Positions 8,781 through 16,896 of a stretch of 64,000 nt of DNA are shown piece by piece. How positions within the stretch are numbered: the first letter of the stretch is position 1; the number at the start of each line of letters is the position of its first letter. A program made the translations under genes and the position numbers. Origin of the DNA: CAYNWT01 sp964485095 (lineage in GTDB: Bacteria > Planctomycetota > Planctomycetia > Planctomycetales > Planctomycetaceae). The stretch spans positions 1 through 64,000 of the forward strand of contig CAZAIB010000016.1 of NCBI GenBank assembly GCA_964485095.1, read 5' to 3'. The notes under the pieces were generated by a model. It had not been told where the DNA came from. It searched no databases and saw only the letters and a list, made by a program, of their open reading frames with translations.

Positions 8781-8969
8781 TCAGTTCGCGCGTTCACGCC
8801 GGTAGTCCCAACGTCCGCGGAGCCGTTTGCGCACAGTGTCACCGCACGTGCGCAGATATTCGATGGATGAATGGTATCGAGGTTTGAGCGACTTTGAAGC
8901 CCGTTCCACAGGTTTCAATGTGCTCAAATCGGAAGACATCGCAGGAACCGCGAAGGTTCTGCCAAACAT
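8781..8969 (-). CDS. Possible small basic protein between kdsB and pyrG
   Basis: A 62-codon frame fits tightly between kdsB (15 bp upstream) and pyrG (11 bp downstream) on the same strand. The C-terminal half is rich in Arg and aromatic residues (YHSSIEYLRTCGDTVRKR). Codon choice looks like that of its neighbours by eye. There is no clear ribosome binding site at the first ATG, and an internal ATG at 8937 is another option. I recognise no family. It could be a real short protein or simply an open spacer. Confidence 0.35.
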   Translation of the reverse strand: MFGRTFAVPAMSSDLSTLKPVERASKSLKPRYHSSIEYLRTCGDTVRKRLRGRWDYRRERAN

Positions 8970-8984
8970 CGAAATCCGGCAGGT

Positions 8985-9752
8985 TTAACCCGCCAAACGC
9001 TCTGAATCAGCCCCCGACTGCCTCGCTACGAACCGAGCATAATCGTCTCGCGTGTCGATTCCAACGGATGGCTCGTCCACAATCGCAACCTGCAGCCGAG
9101 CGCCTGCTTCGAGGGCTCGTAACTGCTCAAGCTTCTCTAACCGTTCAAGTCGAGACGGCGGCATCGCAGCCAGTTCCAGCAGGAAATCGCGGCAATAGGC
9201 ATAGATTCCCAGGTGCAACAGCCACGGGCTGCCTTCGTCGCCCGGTTCAATATCGCCATCGCGCACAAAAGGAATCGGGCACCGACTAAAGTACATCGCG
9301 CGGCCTGACGCGTCGCATACGACTTTCGTGCACGAAGGATCCGAAAGAACCGCAACCTCTGTCACAGGAGTCGCCAACGTCGCCATTTGAACAAAACCAT
9401 CCAACAGCATCGCCTCGACCAGAAGGTCAACGGACTCCGGATTCAGATCTGGTTCGTCACCCTGCAGGTTGACAATGTGCGTGCAATTGGAAGTCAGTCC
9501 GCGAGCGACCTCGGCCACGCGATCGGTTCCGCTGGGATGTTCGCCGGTCATCTCGACTTCGGCGCCGAATCCCCGAGCGACCTGGGCGATCTCATCGCTG
9601 TCAGTCGCGATGATCACTTCGTCCAGCGATGTGGCCTGGCAGGCGGATTCCCAGGCGTACTGCAGCAACGGCTTGCCCGTACTGTCCAGCAGCAGCTTCC
9701 GCGGCAATCGAGTCGACTGTAACCGCGCCGGTATCACTCCAATGACACTCAT
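8985..9752 (-). CDS. kdsB: 3-deoxy-manno-octulosonate cytidylyltransferase KdsB
   Basis: A 255-aa cytoplasmic enzyme that activates Kdo with CTP to CMP-Kdo for lipopolysaccharide inner-core synthesis. The N-terminal VIPARLQSTRLPRKLL nucleotide-binding motif, the ATDSDEI segment, the EHPSGTDRVAEV motif and LQGDEP are characteristic. Length is typical. Its presence supports a Gram-negative-type outer membrane. It leads a group with pyrG, which supplies its CTP. Confidence 0.95.
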   Translation of the reverse strand: MSVIGVIPARLQSTRLPRKLLLDSTGKPLLQYAWESACQATSLDEVIIATDSDEIAQVARGFGAEVEMTGEHPSGTDRVAEVARGLTSNCTHIVNLQGDEPDLNPESVDLLVEAMLLDGFVQMATLATPVTEVAVLSDPSCTKVVCDASGRAMYFSRCPIPFVRDGDIEPGDEGSPWLLHLGIYAYCRDFLLELAAMPPSRLERLEKLEQLRALEAGARLQVAIVDEPSVGIDTRDDYARFVARQSGADSERLAG

Positions 9753-9920
9753 CCTGAACCTCCATGCTCAATCTGCGTGGCTCCTTCCACGCGGCTGGGA
9801 AGTTAACAGAAGCCCTGCGAATCGGCCAGATCAGCCGCCAGGGGATCGCCATCTGGCTGGAACACTGGAGATTGTCCGTCCGGGCACGCACAATGGATTC
9901 CCCGCCACAAGGAGACCACC

Positions 9921-11453
9921 ATGCGTCTAATTGCCCTGCTTACCATCGCCGCCGCGCCGGTTCTCGCTCAGGATGAGGCTGCGAACGAAGGCCGACTTTC
10001 CTTCACTGCTCGCACTCGAGTAGAAACAGCAAAGGAGTCTGGTCGGTACCACACGCTGCCAAAGCAGATCGACTGGAACGCGAAAGAAACCGCGATCGTC
10101 ATTTGCGACATGTGGGACAAGCACTGGTGTCCGACCGCCACACAACGCGTGGCCGAGATGGCTCCGCGGATGAACGAAGTCGTCAAGGCGGCTCGCAAGC
10201 AGGGGGTGTTCATCATCCACTGTCCAAGTTCGACACTGGACTTCTACAAAGACACGCCGCAGCGAAAGCTGGCTCACGCCGCTCCAAAAGTTGACACCAA
10301 AATTCCGCTGGAGGGCTGGTGCCATCTGGATGAGAAGGTCGAAGGCAACAAGCTGCCGATCAACGACAGCGATGGCGGCTGTGACTGCACCGATCAAAAG
10401 TACAAGAAGAACGAAGCCGTCTGGACACGTCAGATAAAGACCATCGAAATCGCCGACAACGACGCGATCACCGACAGTGCGGAAGCCTACTACCTGATGA
10501 AACAACGCGGCATCAAAAACGTGATCGTCATGGGCGTGCACACCAACATGTGCGTGCTGGGTCGTCCGTTTTCGATTCGCCAAATGCGGTATCAGGGTCA
10601 GAACGTGGTTCTCATGCGAGACATGACAGACACGATGTACAACCCGGCTATGGAACCGTTCGTCAGTCACTTCACCGGAACTGATTTGGTTGTCGAACAC
10701 ATCGAACGCCACTGGTGTCCAACCATCACCAGCCAGGAATTCATCGGCGGCAAAGAATTCAGGTTCAAGAACGATAAACGCAAGCACGTTGTCATTCTGT
10801 CTGCCGAACGTGAATACAAAACCGAAATGTCGCTGCCAAAGTTTGCACTCGATCACCTGGGCAAAGACTACCGAGTCAGCTTTGTGTTCGCCGATGCAAA
10901 AGACCGCAACAAGCTACCTGGCGTTGAAGCCGTGAAGAACGCGGATGTTCTTTTCATTAGCGCACGCCGGCGAACACCCGGCAAACAACAGCTAAAGCTG
11001 GTCCGCGATCACATTGCCGCTGGCAAGCCAATCGTCGGCATTCGCACAGCCAACCATGCGTTCTGTCTTCGCAAAGGCGAACCGAAAAAGGGTCTCGATC
11101 AATGGCTCACCTTCGACGCCGACGTCATTGGCGGTAGTTATACCAACCACCACGGCAACGGACCGAAAACAAAAGTCACTGCTAACACCAAAAGCCACGC
11201 GATCCTGAAGGGCGTTGATGCTGGCAAGATCACGGGGCACGGTTCGTTGTACATCGTGAGCCCCATCGCCAGCACAACCACGCCACTGCTCACCGGTTCC
11301 ATCCCCGACAAACCATCGGAACCCATCGCCTGGACAAACAAAACCAGGCACGGCGGCAAAGTGTTCTACACGTCACTGGGTCACATCGACGACTTCAAAC
11401 AACCCGACTTCAATCGACTACTGAAGAACGCGGTTGACTGGGCCGCGAAGTAG
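9921..11453 (+). CDS. Secreted isochorismatase-like hydrolase fused to ThuA-like domain
   Basis: A 510-aa two-domain protein with a short signal peptide ending at Val-Leu-Ala-Gln. Residues of about 50-265 form an isochorismatase-like cysteine hydrolase: the Asp is in ICDMWDKHW and the nucleophile Cys in VHTNMCVLGR. Residues of about 290-508 resemble ThuA/trehalose-utilisation domains, a class I glutamine-amidotransferase-like fold (VVILSAEREYKT, ISARRRTPGK, GHIDDFKQPDFNRLL). The substrate is unknown; such secreted fusions suggest polysaccharide or amide breakdown. AGGAGACCACC precedes the ATG. It stands alone as a transcription unit. Confidence 0.85.
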   Translation: MRLIALLTIAAAPVLAQDEAANEGRLSFTARTRVETAKESGRYHTLPKQIDWNAKETAIVICDMWDKHWCPTATQRVAEMAPRMNEVVKAARKQGVFIIHCPSSTLDFYKDTPQRKLAHAAPKVDTKIPLEGWCHLDEKVEGNKLPINDSDGGCDCTDQKYKKNEAVWTRQIKTIEIADNDAITDSAEAYYLMKQRGIKNVIVMGVHTNMCVLGRPFSIRQMRYQGQNVVLMRDMTDTMYNPAMEPFVSHFTGTDLVVEHIERHWCPTITSQEFIGGKEFRFKNDKRKHVVILSAEREYKTEMSLPKFALDHLGKDYRVSFVFADAKDRNKLPGVEAVKNADVLFISARRRTPGKQQLKLVRDHIAAGKPIVGIRTANHAFCLRKGEPKKGLDQWLTFDADVIGGSYTNHHGNGPKTKVTANTKSHAILKGVDAGKITGHGSLYIVSPIASTTTPLLTGSIPDKPSEPIAWTNKTRHGGKVFYTSLGHIDDFKQPDFNRLLKNAVDWAAK

Positions 11454-11460
11454 TTGCTGC

Positions 11461-12265
11461 GTCCAGAACACGAGCGAACGCGTTCTCAGAGGGAAGCGAA
11501 ATCGCTTCTTGGCACGCACACCTCGGCGGCGACACAGCCGCAGATCTCCCAAGGTTTTAGCCCTCAATTAGTTGGTGGCGGAGAGTTCCAATTGATCATA
11601 GCTCCATTCGATTGTGGGCAAAGGCGATCCAATCATGACCATGTCACTACGTTTCCTGCGAAGTCGCAACGTGATTATCTTTACGGTACTGACTGGCATG
11701 ACGAGTTTCGTGCTGTTCTTCCTTACTGCACCCAGCGAGGTTCCGTACAGATGGGAGGCGTCACAGCAGGGGGCATCGGCGGTGGCGCAGATACACGTAT
11801 GGCCGAAGCCAGGCTGCAAGTTGGAAGTGTTAGTTGACGATCAGGTTTCTCATTACTCCCAAGAAACTGGGCTGGCCGCATATTTCAAGAGTCGAAAATG
11901 CTCGATTCAGATCGGCCTGACCGGGCATCTGTCAGAGTCAACACTGCAAGGGGCGGGGGAATTGAAAGGTACTATGAGACTCTTTGAGGTGTCTCATGCT
12001 GACGGTTCTACGGCCACGGTTAGGTTGCGTCTCAGATGCGACTAGCGGACTCGGCATCGCGCGGCAGTTGAATGTCCCAGCGTACTTCTACCAGGGGTTG
12101 CAATTCTTCGAACGTCCACGCGTAGTGACCTTCCCCGTGGTGTTGGAACTCGTCACGTAAGTCTTCCCACCCCCGAGGCCATTGCCCTTCGCTGTTCTCC
12201 ATGTGTTCAACGATGAAGATCGAAGTCCATTCGATCCCGTATCGCGGTTTCACCGTCGAGCTTCG
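11461..12265 (-). pseudogene. Disrupted partial copy of the downstream 156-aa membrane protein gene
   Basis: Two separated stretches match the intact gene at 12298-12768 in the same order and orientation. Positions 11461-11506 match 12396-12441 almost perfectly, and 12052-12260 match about 12470-12678 with only a few mismatches over about 205 bp. Between them lie about 545 bp of unrelated DNA that carry the frame at 11635-12045. The 5' part, with start and membrane segment, is missing beyond 12261. This is a recent tandem copy that was interrupted and truncated. Confidence 0.75.
11635..12045 (+). CDS. Small membrane/secreted protein of unknown function
   Basis: A 136-aa protein with an N-terminal hydrophobic segment (about residues 12-30, VIIFTVLTGMTSFVLFFLTA) serving as a signal anchor or uncleaved signal. 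The rest looks like a beta-rich exported domain with two Cys. I recognise no family. Starts at 11635 or 11641 are possible; a GTG at 11614 would add seven residues. It lies entirely inside DNA that splits the older gene copy and runs opposite to it, so it may have arrived with the insertion. Confidence 0.55.
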   Translation: MTMSLRFLRSRNVIIFTVLTGMTSFVLFFLTAPSEVPYRWEASQQGASAVAQIHVWPKPGCKLEVLVDDQVSHYSQETGLAAYFKSRKCSIQIGLTGHLSESTLQGAGELKGTMRLFEVSHADGSTATVRLRLRCD

Positions 12266-12297
12266 GGGTCCCTGGTGTTCGGCTCGCAGTTTTGCGT

Positions 12298-12768
12298 TCA
12301 CCGTGGTGTGACCAGGTTCTCACGCTGCCACTGGGATAACTTGCCTGAGAACACATAGTCTCGAAGCTCGCGGTTCCACTGAACCAGGTCTTGTTCCAGA
12401 ACACGAGCGAACGCGTTCTCAGCGGGAAGCGAAATCGCTCTGAAGGCCTCGTCAGAAAACACTTCACGATCGCGCGGCAGCTGAATGTCCCAGCGTACTT
12501 CTACCAGGGTTTGCAATTCTTCGAACGTCCACGCGTAGTGACCTTCCCCGCGGTGTTGGAACTCGTCACGTAAGTCTTCCCACCCCCGAGGCCATTGCCC
12601 GTCGCTGCTCTCCATGTGTTCAACGATGAAGATCGAAGTCCATTCGATCCCGTATCGCGGCTTCACCGTCGAGTCGAGGAAGTTCATGGCATACGTGACA
12701 CCGTAGGCGATTCCGCCGACCACCAGCAGTGCCGTCAATCCTATGATTCTCCCCGCCGTGACTTTCAT
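12298..12768 (-). CDS. Small single-pass membrane protein, unknown function
   Basis: A 156-aa protein beginning with a membrane segment (residues 7-25, IIGLTALLVVGGIAYGV). The soluble part has many Trp and acidic residues (QWPRGWEDLRDEF, AWTFEELQTLVEVRWD) and no family I recognise. The start at 12768 is set by AGGAG nine bases upstream; the open frame continues upstream without plausible coding. A second broken copy lies just downstream. The conserved WTSIFIVEHM and VEVRWDIQLP blocks are identical in both copies. Confidence 0.65.
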   Translation of the reverse strand: MKVTAGRIIGLTALLVVGGIAYGVTYAMNFLDSTVKPRYGIEWTSIFIVEHMESSDGQWPRGWEDLRDEFQHRGEGHYAWTFEELQTLVEVRWDIQLPRDREVFSDEAFRAISLPAENAFARVLEQDLVQWNRELRDYVFSGKLSQWQRENLVTPR

Positions 12769-12896
12769 GGAGTCTCCTGCAAGAACGACACTCTGAGGTG
12801 GACTTTTTGTCTTATCTATGTCGTTAAAACCGGAGTCGTCAGGCGGCCAAGCATTGGGCGTACGGGAGACAGTACTTCGAGTTGCGGTTCGTCGCA

Positions 12897-15281
12897 TCAA
12901 TCCGCGACGGACTCTTTGAGAATCTCGTCGTAGGCCCGGCGAGCTCTTTCGTAGGCCGCGGCAGCAGCGTCGCGTTCTTTCTTTCGAATCTGGCCCTGCT
13001 TTGACTTCCAGCAAACATCCACTGCCTTGCGGCACCACTCGGCGCTCTTGCGGCTGGCCCGGATTGGTTCTCCGCCGACTTCGATGAACACCGGGTTGGT
13101 ATGAACCGATGGCAGGATGCGAACCGCGACCCAGCTGGAATGCGGAATGTCCAGGTCGAACTCCATGTGGTTCAACTTGCCGTCCGCTAACAGATCTCGT
13201 TTCGCGGCGACCTGCCCGTTAACGATGACTTCAACCGGTACCGTTCGCGTGTCGTCGGTCCGGCAGCGTTCCAGGTGCCAGTACGGTTTGGCATCCAACC
13301 GGCTGCTGCGAATCGAACGCGTGTAATCTGTTTGCTCAGCCTCCAACAGTGCAGCGGCGTCAAACGCAACGCGGACCTTACCCGCCTTTGCCATATTCAG
13401 CTGGCTAATCTTGTCGTCACTACCCTTCTCGCCGACAGCCACGTTGTTGACTTTGAAATCCATGATGTGGCTCAGCCCGTCACCGCAGTAGCTGCGGCCG
13501 TTCTTCAGACCGTCGACCCAGTTGTCGAAATTGAGTTCCTTGTCTTCGTCCAGCTTCACGTAAATTCGACCAAGCCCCACCTTGTCGCCGTAGATGCATG
13601 GAAAGTCGGTCTCACCGCTGATCTTCGCTCGGTAGCCGCAGTTAAGAGTGTGATACCAAATGTTGAGCTCCCAAATCGCAGGCGTATCGACGGCTGAGAT
13701 AAAATCGCAGGCTCCCTCAGCCACCGTCACGATGAACTCGTTCGCTCCGATTCCGTCAAACGGCGGCATGGCATAGTCGGGCAACTTCGATGCGGCCTTC
13801 CCCTGCCAGCCCTGCGGCGCGCCGCCCCAGGTGTTGCCGACGAACTTGCGAGAACCGTCCGGCATCACGTCGGGCAGGGCCAGTCCCCAGCCACTGTGGC
13901 TGTATCCGACAACGCCGCCCTGCTGTTTGCCCCACGCCAGAACCGGCAATGTCCAACTGGGCCAGTCTTGAATCTTCGTCGTGCCAGGGTAGTCGTCTTC
14001 GTTCAGTCGCAACAAGCACAAGTGCCCGGCGTGCGACGATGGGAACCCGCTGACTTCGACGTCGTATCGCATTAGATAGTCGGGCGTCGAAAGTTTTGAG
14101 ACTTGCCCCTCAAAGAACTTCTTCTGCGAATACCAGCACGGACCCCAACTGAGAACGCACCCCACGTTAAGATCTTCGCCCAGAATGTGCCGCATCATGT
14201 CGTCCGGCCCGACACCTTCGGTTGGGCTGTCGTAGTGAGCACACCCCGCGGCGTGCACATGATGATCGCCGGAGAACCATTGCTTCGTCGCTGGGTGGAT
14301 CCAGCGTTTCAGTTTGAACTCAGCCAGCTGTTCTGGTTCGTCACCGATCGTGATCTTCCGTGATTCAGGCAGATACTCCGGACCGCGGCTGATGTTGACC
14401 GTGTAGTCGCCGGGCGGAAGCGTGATGGTTTCGCCGTCCTGTCGATACACCTGGTTGTGAAAGAAGAAGTCCGGAGCCAACCGCTTGGCTGGGTTCGGAT
14501 ACACGCGACCTCGCGCGTCGCGAATCACGAACGCGGCCATGGTCGGTTCGCCGTCGAAGTCTTTTACGCCTAGTTTCAAAGCGACGGCCGGTTTGCAATC
14601 GAAGAGAACCGAAGTCGCGTTGCGGAACCCAAGATCCTGAGTCCCCTGGCCGACATCAAACGCAAGTTCCGCCTCACGCTTACCTTTGTCCCGGCTAAAC
14701 AGATGGATGATGCGATACTCGCAAGCCAGCCCCGACAGGTTCGGCTTAAGCGGCTGGCGTTCGTACATTGAGATATCAAGGAACCGGTTCGGCACTTCGT
14801 CCGGTGTCACCAGTTTCTGCTCTGTCATCGGCGCCTCACGAGCCCCCTTGCCCTGCATGTAAACGGGCTTCGCGTTGGGACTGCTGACTCGCAGCTTCGG
14901 CGTGATACCGGCTTCGTTATGAACCTTCACCAGGAAGCTGGTCCAACCTTGTTGAACCAGTTCCATCTTCGCCGCGCCTTCGTCCACTTTGACTCGGCTC
15001 TCAGCGTTGATGTGAACTCCAGCGACGCACAACTTGTCCAGAACTTTCTGAATCGCCACGTTGCTGGCCTTCGCGTCCCGAAGTTTGCCGGCCGCGTCGA
15101 TTGCCGCTTTGTCGGCAGCAGAAAGAGGAGACCCAGCCGCCTCCATCGCAGCGACCAACCGTTTCGTTGCCGCAACGAACGGTTGATTCTCAACCGTCAC
15201 GACCGGTAACTGAGCCAGCACATCACCACAAGAAAAGGCGACAAGAAACGTAAGCAAAAAGCCGATCGAAACGGTCTTCAT
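12897..15281 (-). CDS. Secreted CehA/McbA-family metallohydrolase (PHP-like)
   Basis: A 794-aa protein with a clear signal peptide (cleavage near DVLAQ, residue 24). After about 330 residues of beta-sandwich-like N-terminal region, a PHP-like catalytic domain begins with WFSGDHHVHAAG (metal-binding His). It continues with VLSWGPCW, GYSHSGWG and AVDTPAIWELNIWYHTLNCG. This organisation matches the CehA/McbA group, of which some members hydrolyse carbamate esters; planctomycete members are uncharacterised. The C-terminus is charged and probably helical. It is flanked by the duplicated membrane gene and a divergent two-gene module. Confidence 0.82.
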   Translation of the reverse strand: MKTVSIGFLLTFLVAFSCGDVLAQLPVVTVENQPFVAATKRLVAAMEAAGSPLSAADKAAIDAAGKLRDAKASNVAIQKVLDKLCVAGVHINAESRVKVDEGAAKMELVQQGWTSFLVKVHNEAGITPKLRVSSPNAKPVYMQGKGAREAPMTEQKLVTPDEVPNRFLDISMYERQPLKPNLSGLACEYRIIHLFSRDKGKREAELAFDVGQGTQDLGFRNATSVLFDCKPAVALKLGVKDFDGEPTMAAFVIRDARGRVYPNPAKRLAPDFFFHNQVYRQDGETITLPPGDYTVNISRGPEYLPESRKITIGDEPEQLAEFKLKRWIHPATKQWFSGDHHVHAAGCAHYDSPTEGVGPDDMMRHILGEDLNVGCVLSWGPCWYSQKKFFEGQVSKLSTPDYLMRYDVEVSGFPSSHAGHLCLLRLNEDDYPGTTKIQDWPSWTLPVLAWGKQQGGVVGYSHSGWGLALPDVMPDGSRKFVGNTWGGAPQGWQGKAASKLPDYAMPPFDGIGANEFIVTVAEGACDFISAVDTPAIWELNIWYHTLNCGYRAKISGETDFPCIYGDKVGLGRIYVKLDEDKELNFDNWVDGLKNGRSYCGDGLSHIMDFKVNNVAVGEKGSDDKISQLNMAKAGKVRVAFDAAALLEAEQTDYTRSIRSSRLDAKPYWHLERCRTDDTRTVPVEVIVNGQVAAKRDLLADGKLNHMEFDLDIPHSSWVAVRILPSVHTNPVFIEVGGEPIRASRKSAEWCRKAVDVCWKSKQGQIRKKERDAAAAAYERARRAYDEILKESVAD

Positions 15282-15479
15282 GTCTTTCAGCCTCAGGCCA
15301 GAAGTCGAACAGTCTTTGCGAAACTACGCAGTTGTCCTGGATTCTGCAAGATTGCCAGCCCGGGTAACGAACGAACGGACCAGTTGCTCTTCGCTTGCTC
15401 CTTACCGGATAGTGGCTATCCAGTCCAATCCTGGTTAGTCTTCCGTCTAATTCGGCGCCTCAACCTAGGGAGTAATCAG

Positions 15480-16619
15480 TTGGCCGTAGCGTTACCTTCC
15501 GTCGTACTCATTATCACAATCGCTATCTGCCTCTTTGCGTACAAAGGGGCTCAAGCATTTTGGCACGACTTCCTAGACGCTTCGCCGACTGCGCGCGCAC
15601 TGTTCCATATCTGCTTATTTGGTCTGGCACTATTCGGTGGCGCTTGGGCTGACCTACTCTCCATGGGTGAAATTGCGGATGGAAATATATCCGACGGGCA
15701 GTTGAAGTTGCTGTGCCTTTACGCGTTTGGGGTACCCACATGGGTGTGTTTTGTCTTGATCGCACACTCGCGAGAAGATGCCCGGGAGAGCAAGCACAGT
15801 GCGGCGACAGCTGCTGCAAAGATGGAGCTTGAAGCGGCTAACAGGAAACTCGAAGAGGCTGAATGCCAAAAGAAATACCTAGCGAGCCTTCTTCAACATT
15901 TCCGGTACTCGATCACCGCATACGCACGAATGATTCGCACAACCATGGAAGATCCAGGAGGGTATCAAATGGTGGATGCCGCTGACTGGTTGGCACCTGG
16001 TTCGCAAGTGGCATCCCTCGTAATTGATGGCGCTCGTGTTGCCATCAAGGCTGTGTTGCCGAACGCCACGGACGCACGCGTCGTAACTGCCTTATTTGTC
16101 GAAAAAGATGGGTATCTGACTCCGGAATACTCCTATGACGGAGCTCAAACCGACCTTATCGAGTCAGAGTTCTCTAAGTACAAAACGTTTTTTAATCTGG
16201 ATGAACCGAACGCTAGCGTGGCCGTTGTGTCAGCAAAGGAAGATGTGATTCACATAGTGGAGGACACGGCTGAGGCCCACCTCGACGAGTCTCATCCATT
16301 TAAGTACTTTCCCGGGGAGAAGAAGCAACGAGACACCGTTAAGTCCTTGATTTGCATTCCGCTCGTATACGACGGAGCACCGGGCAAAGTTGTCCTGTGC
16401 TTGAGTTGTGATCGAGCAAATGCATTCAAGCAATCCCACAAGTGGAAGATCGAACAAGCGAGGCTGCATCTGCAGGCTCGACTAGAGCTTCTGGCGCATC
16501 AATCATTGCTTCTTGAGGGCATTCGATCCGCGGAGCAGCAGAAACTCAGCACCATCGAAAATCAGTACCGCCAAGCGAACGAAAAACAGTTGCGGCGGAT
16601 CAAGAAAGGAGGCTCATGA
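15480..16619 (+). CDS. Three-helix membrane protein with coiled coil and GAF-like domain
   Basis: A 379-aa protein. Three hydrophobic segments fill the first 100 residues (VVLIITIAICLF, LFHICLFGLALFGGAW, LLCLYAFGVPTWVCFVLI), followed by an Ala/Glu/Lys coiled coil (about residues 105-145). The soluble domain resembles GAF sensors (VKSLICIPLVYDG ... KVVLCLSCD). The C-terminus is a second coiled coil. The start is uncertain: TTG 15480 follows AGGGAG at good spacing, while TTG 15384 would add 32 residues. No kinase, cyclase or other output domain is seen. The next gene overlaps by four bases, so the two are probably translationally coupled. Confidence 0.65.
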   Translation: MAVALPSVVLIITIAICLFAYKGAQAFWHDFLDASPTARALFHICLFGLALFGGAWADLLSMGEIADGNISDGQLKLLCLYAFGVPTWVCFVLIAHSREDARESKHSAATAAAKMELEAANRKLEEAECQKKYLASLLQHFRYSITAYARMIRTTMEDPGGYQMVDAADWLAPGSQVASLVIDGARVAIKAVLPNATDARVVTALFVEKDGYLTPEYSYDGAQTDLIESEFSKYKTFFNLDEPNASVAVVSAKEDVIHIVEDTAEAHLDESHPFKYFPGEKKQRDTVKSLICIPLVYDGAPGKVVLCLSCDRANAFKQSHKWKIEQARLHLQARLELLAHQSLLLEGIRSAEQQKLSTIENQYRQANEKQLRRIKKGGS

Positions 16620-16876
16620 TGTGGTTTCGGAGGAGTGGGGAACTCGATCAAATACGTCGTCAAATTGAAGAGCAAACAAACAAGGCTGTACAGGAGCTCT
16701 TGGCAGTAATGAAGCGACAGATCGAAGAGGCGGCTAGTAGAACTTCAGACACTCACATAAGAATTGATGAAGCTCACAGCATATCGACTAGGGAGCCTCG
16801 GCGTCTCGTGACAGTTGCCACCGCGGATGGCGGCTCACCCACCGTTGCGCATGCATCAGCTAAGATGGACACTTAA
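16616..16876 (+). CDS. Small coiled-coil protein coupled to the GAF-like membrane protein
   Basis: An 86-aa protein whose ATG overlaps the previous stop (ATGA). The first half (about residues 8-42) is an amphipathic helix rich in Gln, Glu and Lys (QIRRQIEEQTNKAVQELL) that could pair with the partner's terminal coiled coil. The second half is polar with no recognised domain. Coupling by overlap suggests a two-subunit complex at the membrane. Function unknown. Confidence 0.6.
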   Translation: MMWFRRSGELDQIRRQIEEQTNKAVQELLAVMKRQIEEAASRTSDTHIRIDEAHSISTREPRRLVTVATADGGSPTVAHASAKMDT

Positions 16877-16896
16877 GCCTAATGTCGACGCCCGAT

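Noticed and set aside
9927..10856. 309-codon open frame opposite the isochorismatase-ThuA gene
   Set aside because: It is antisense to a conserved two-domain protein; long antisense frames are common in GC-rich DNA.
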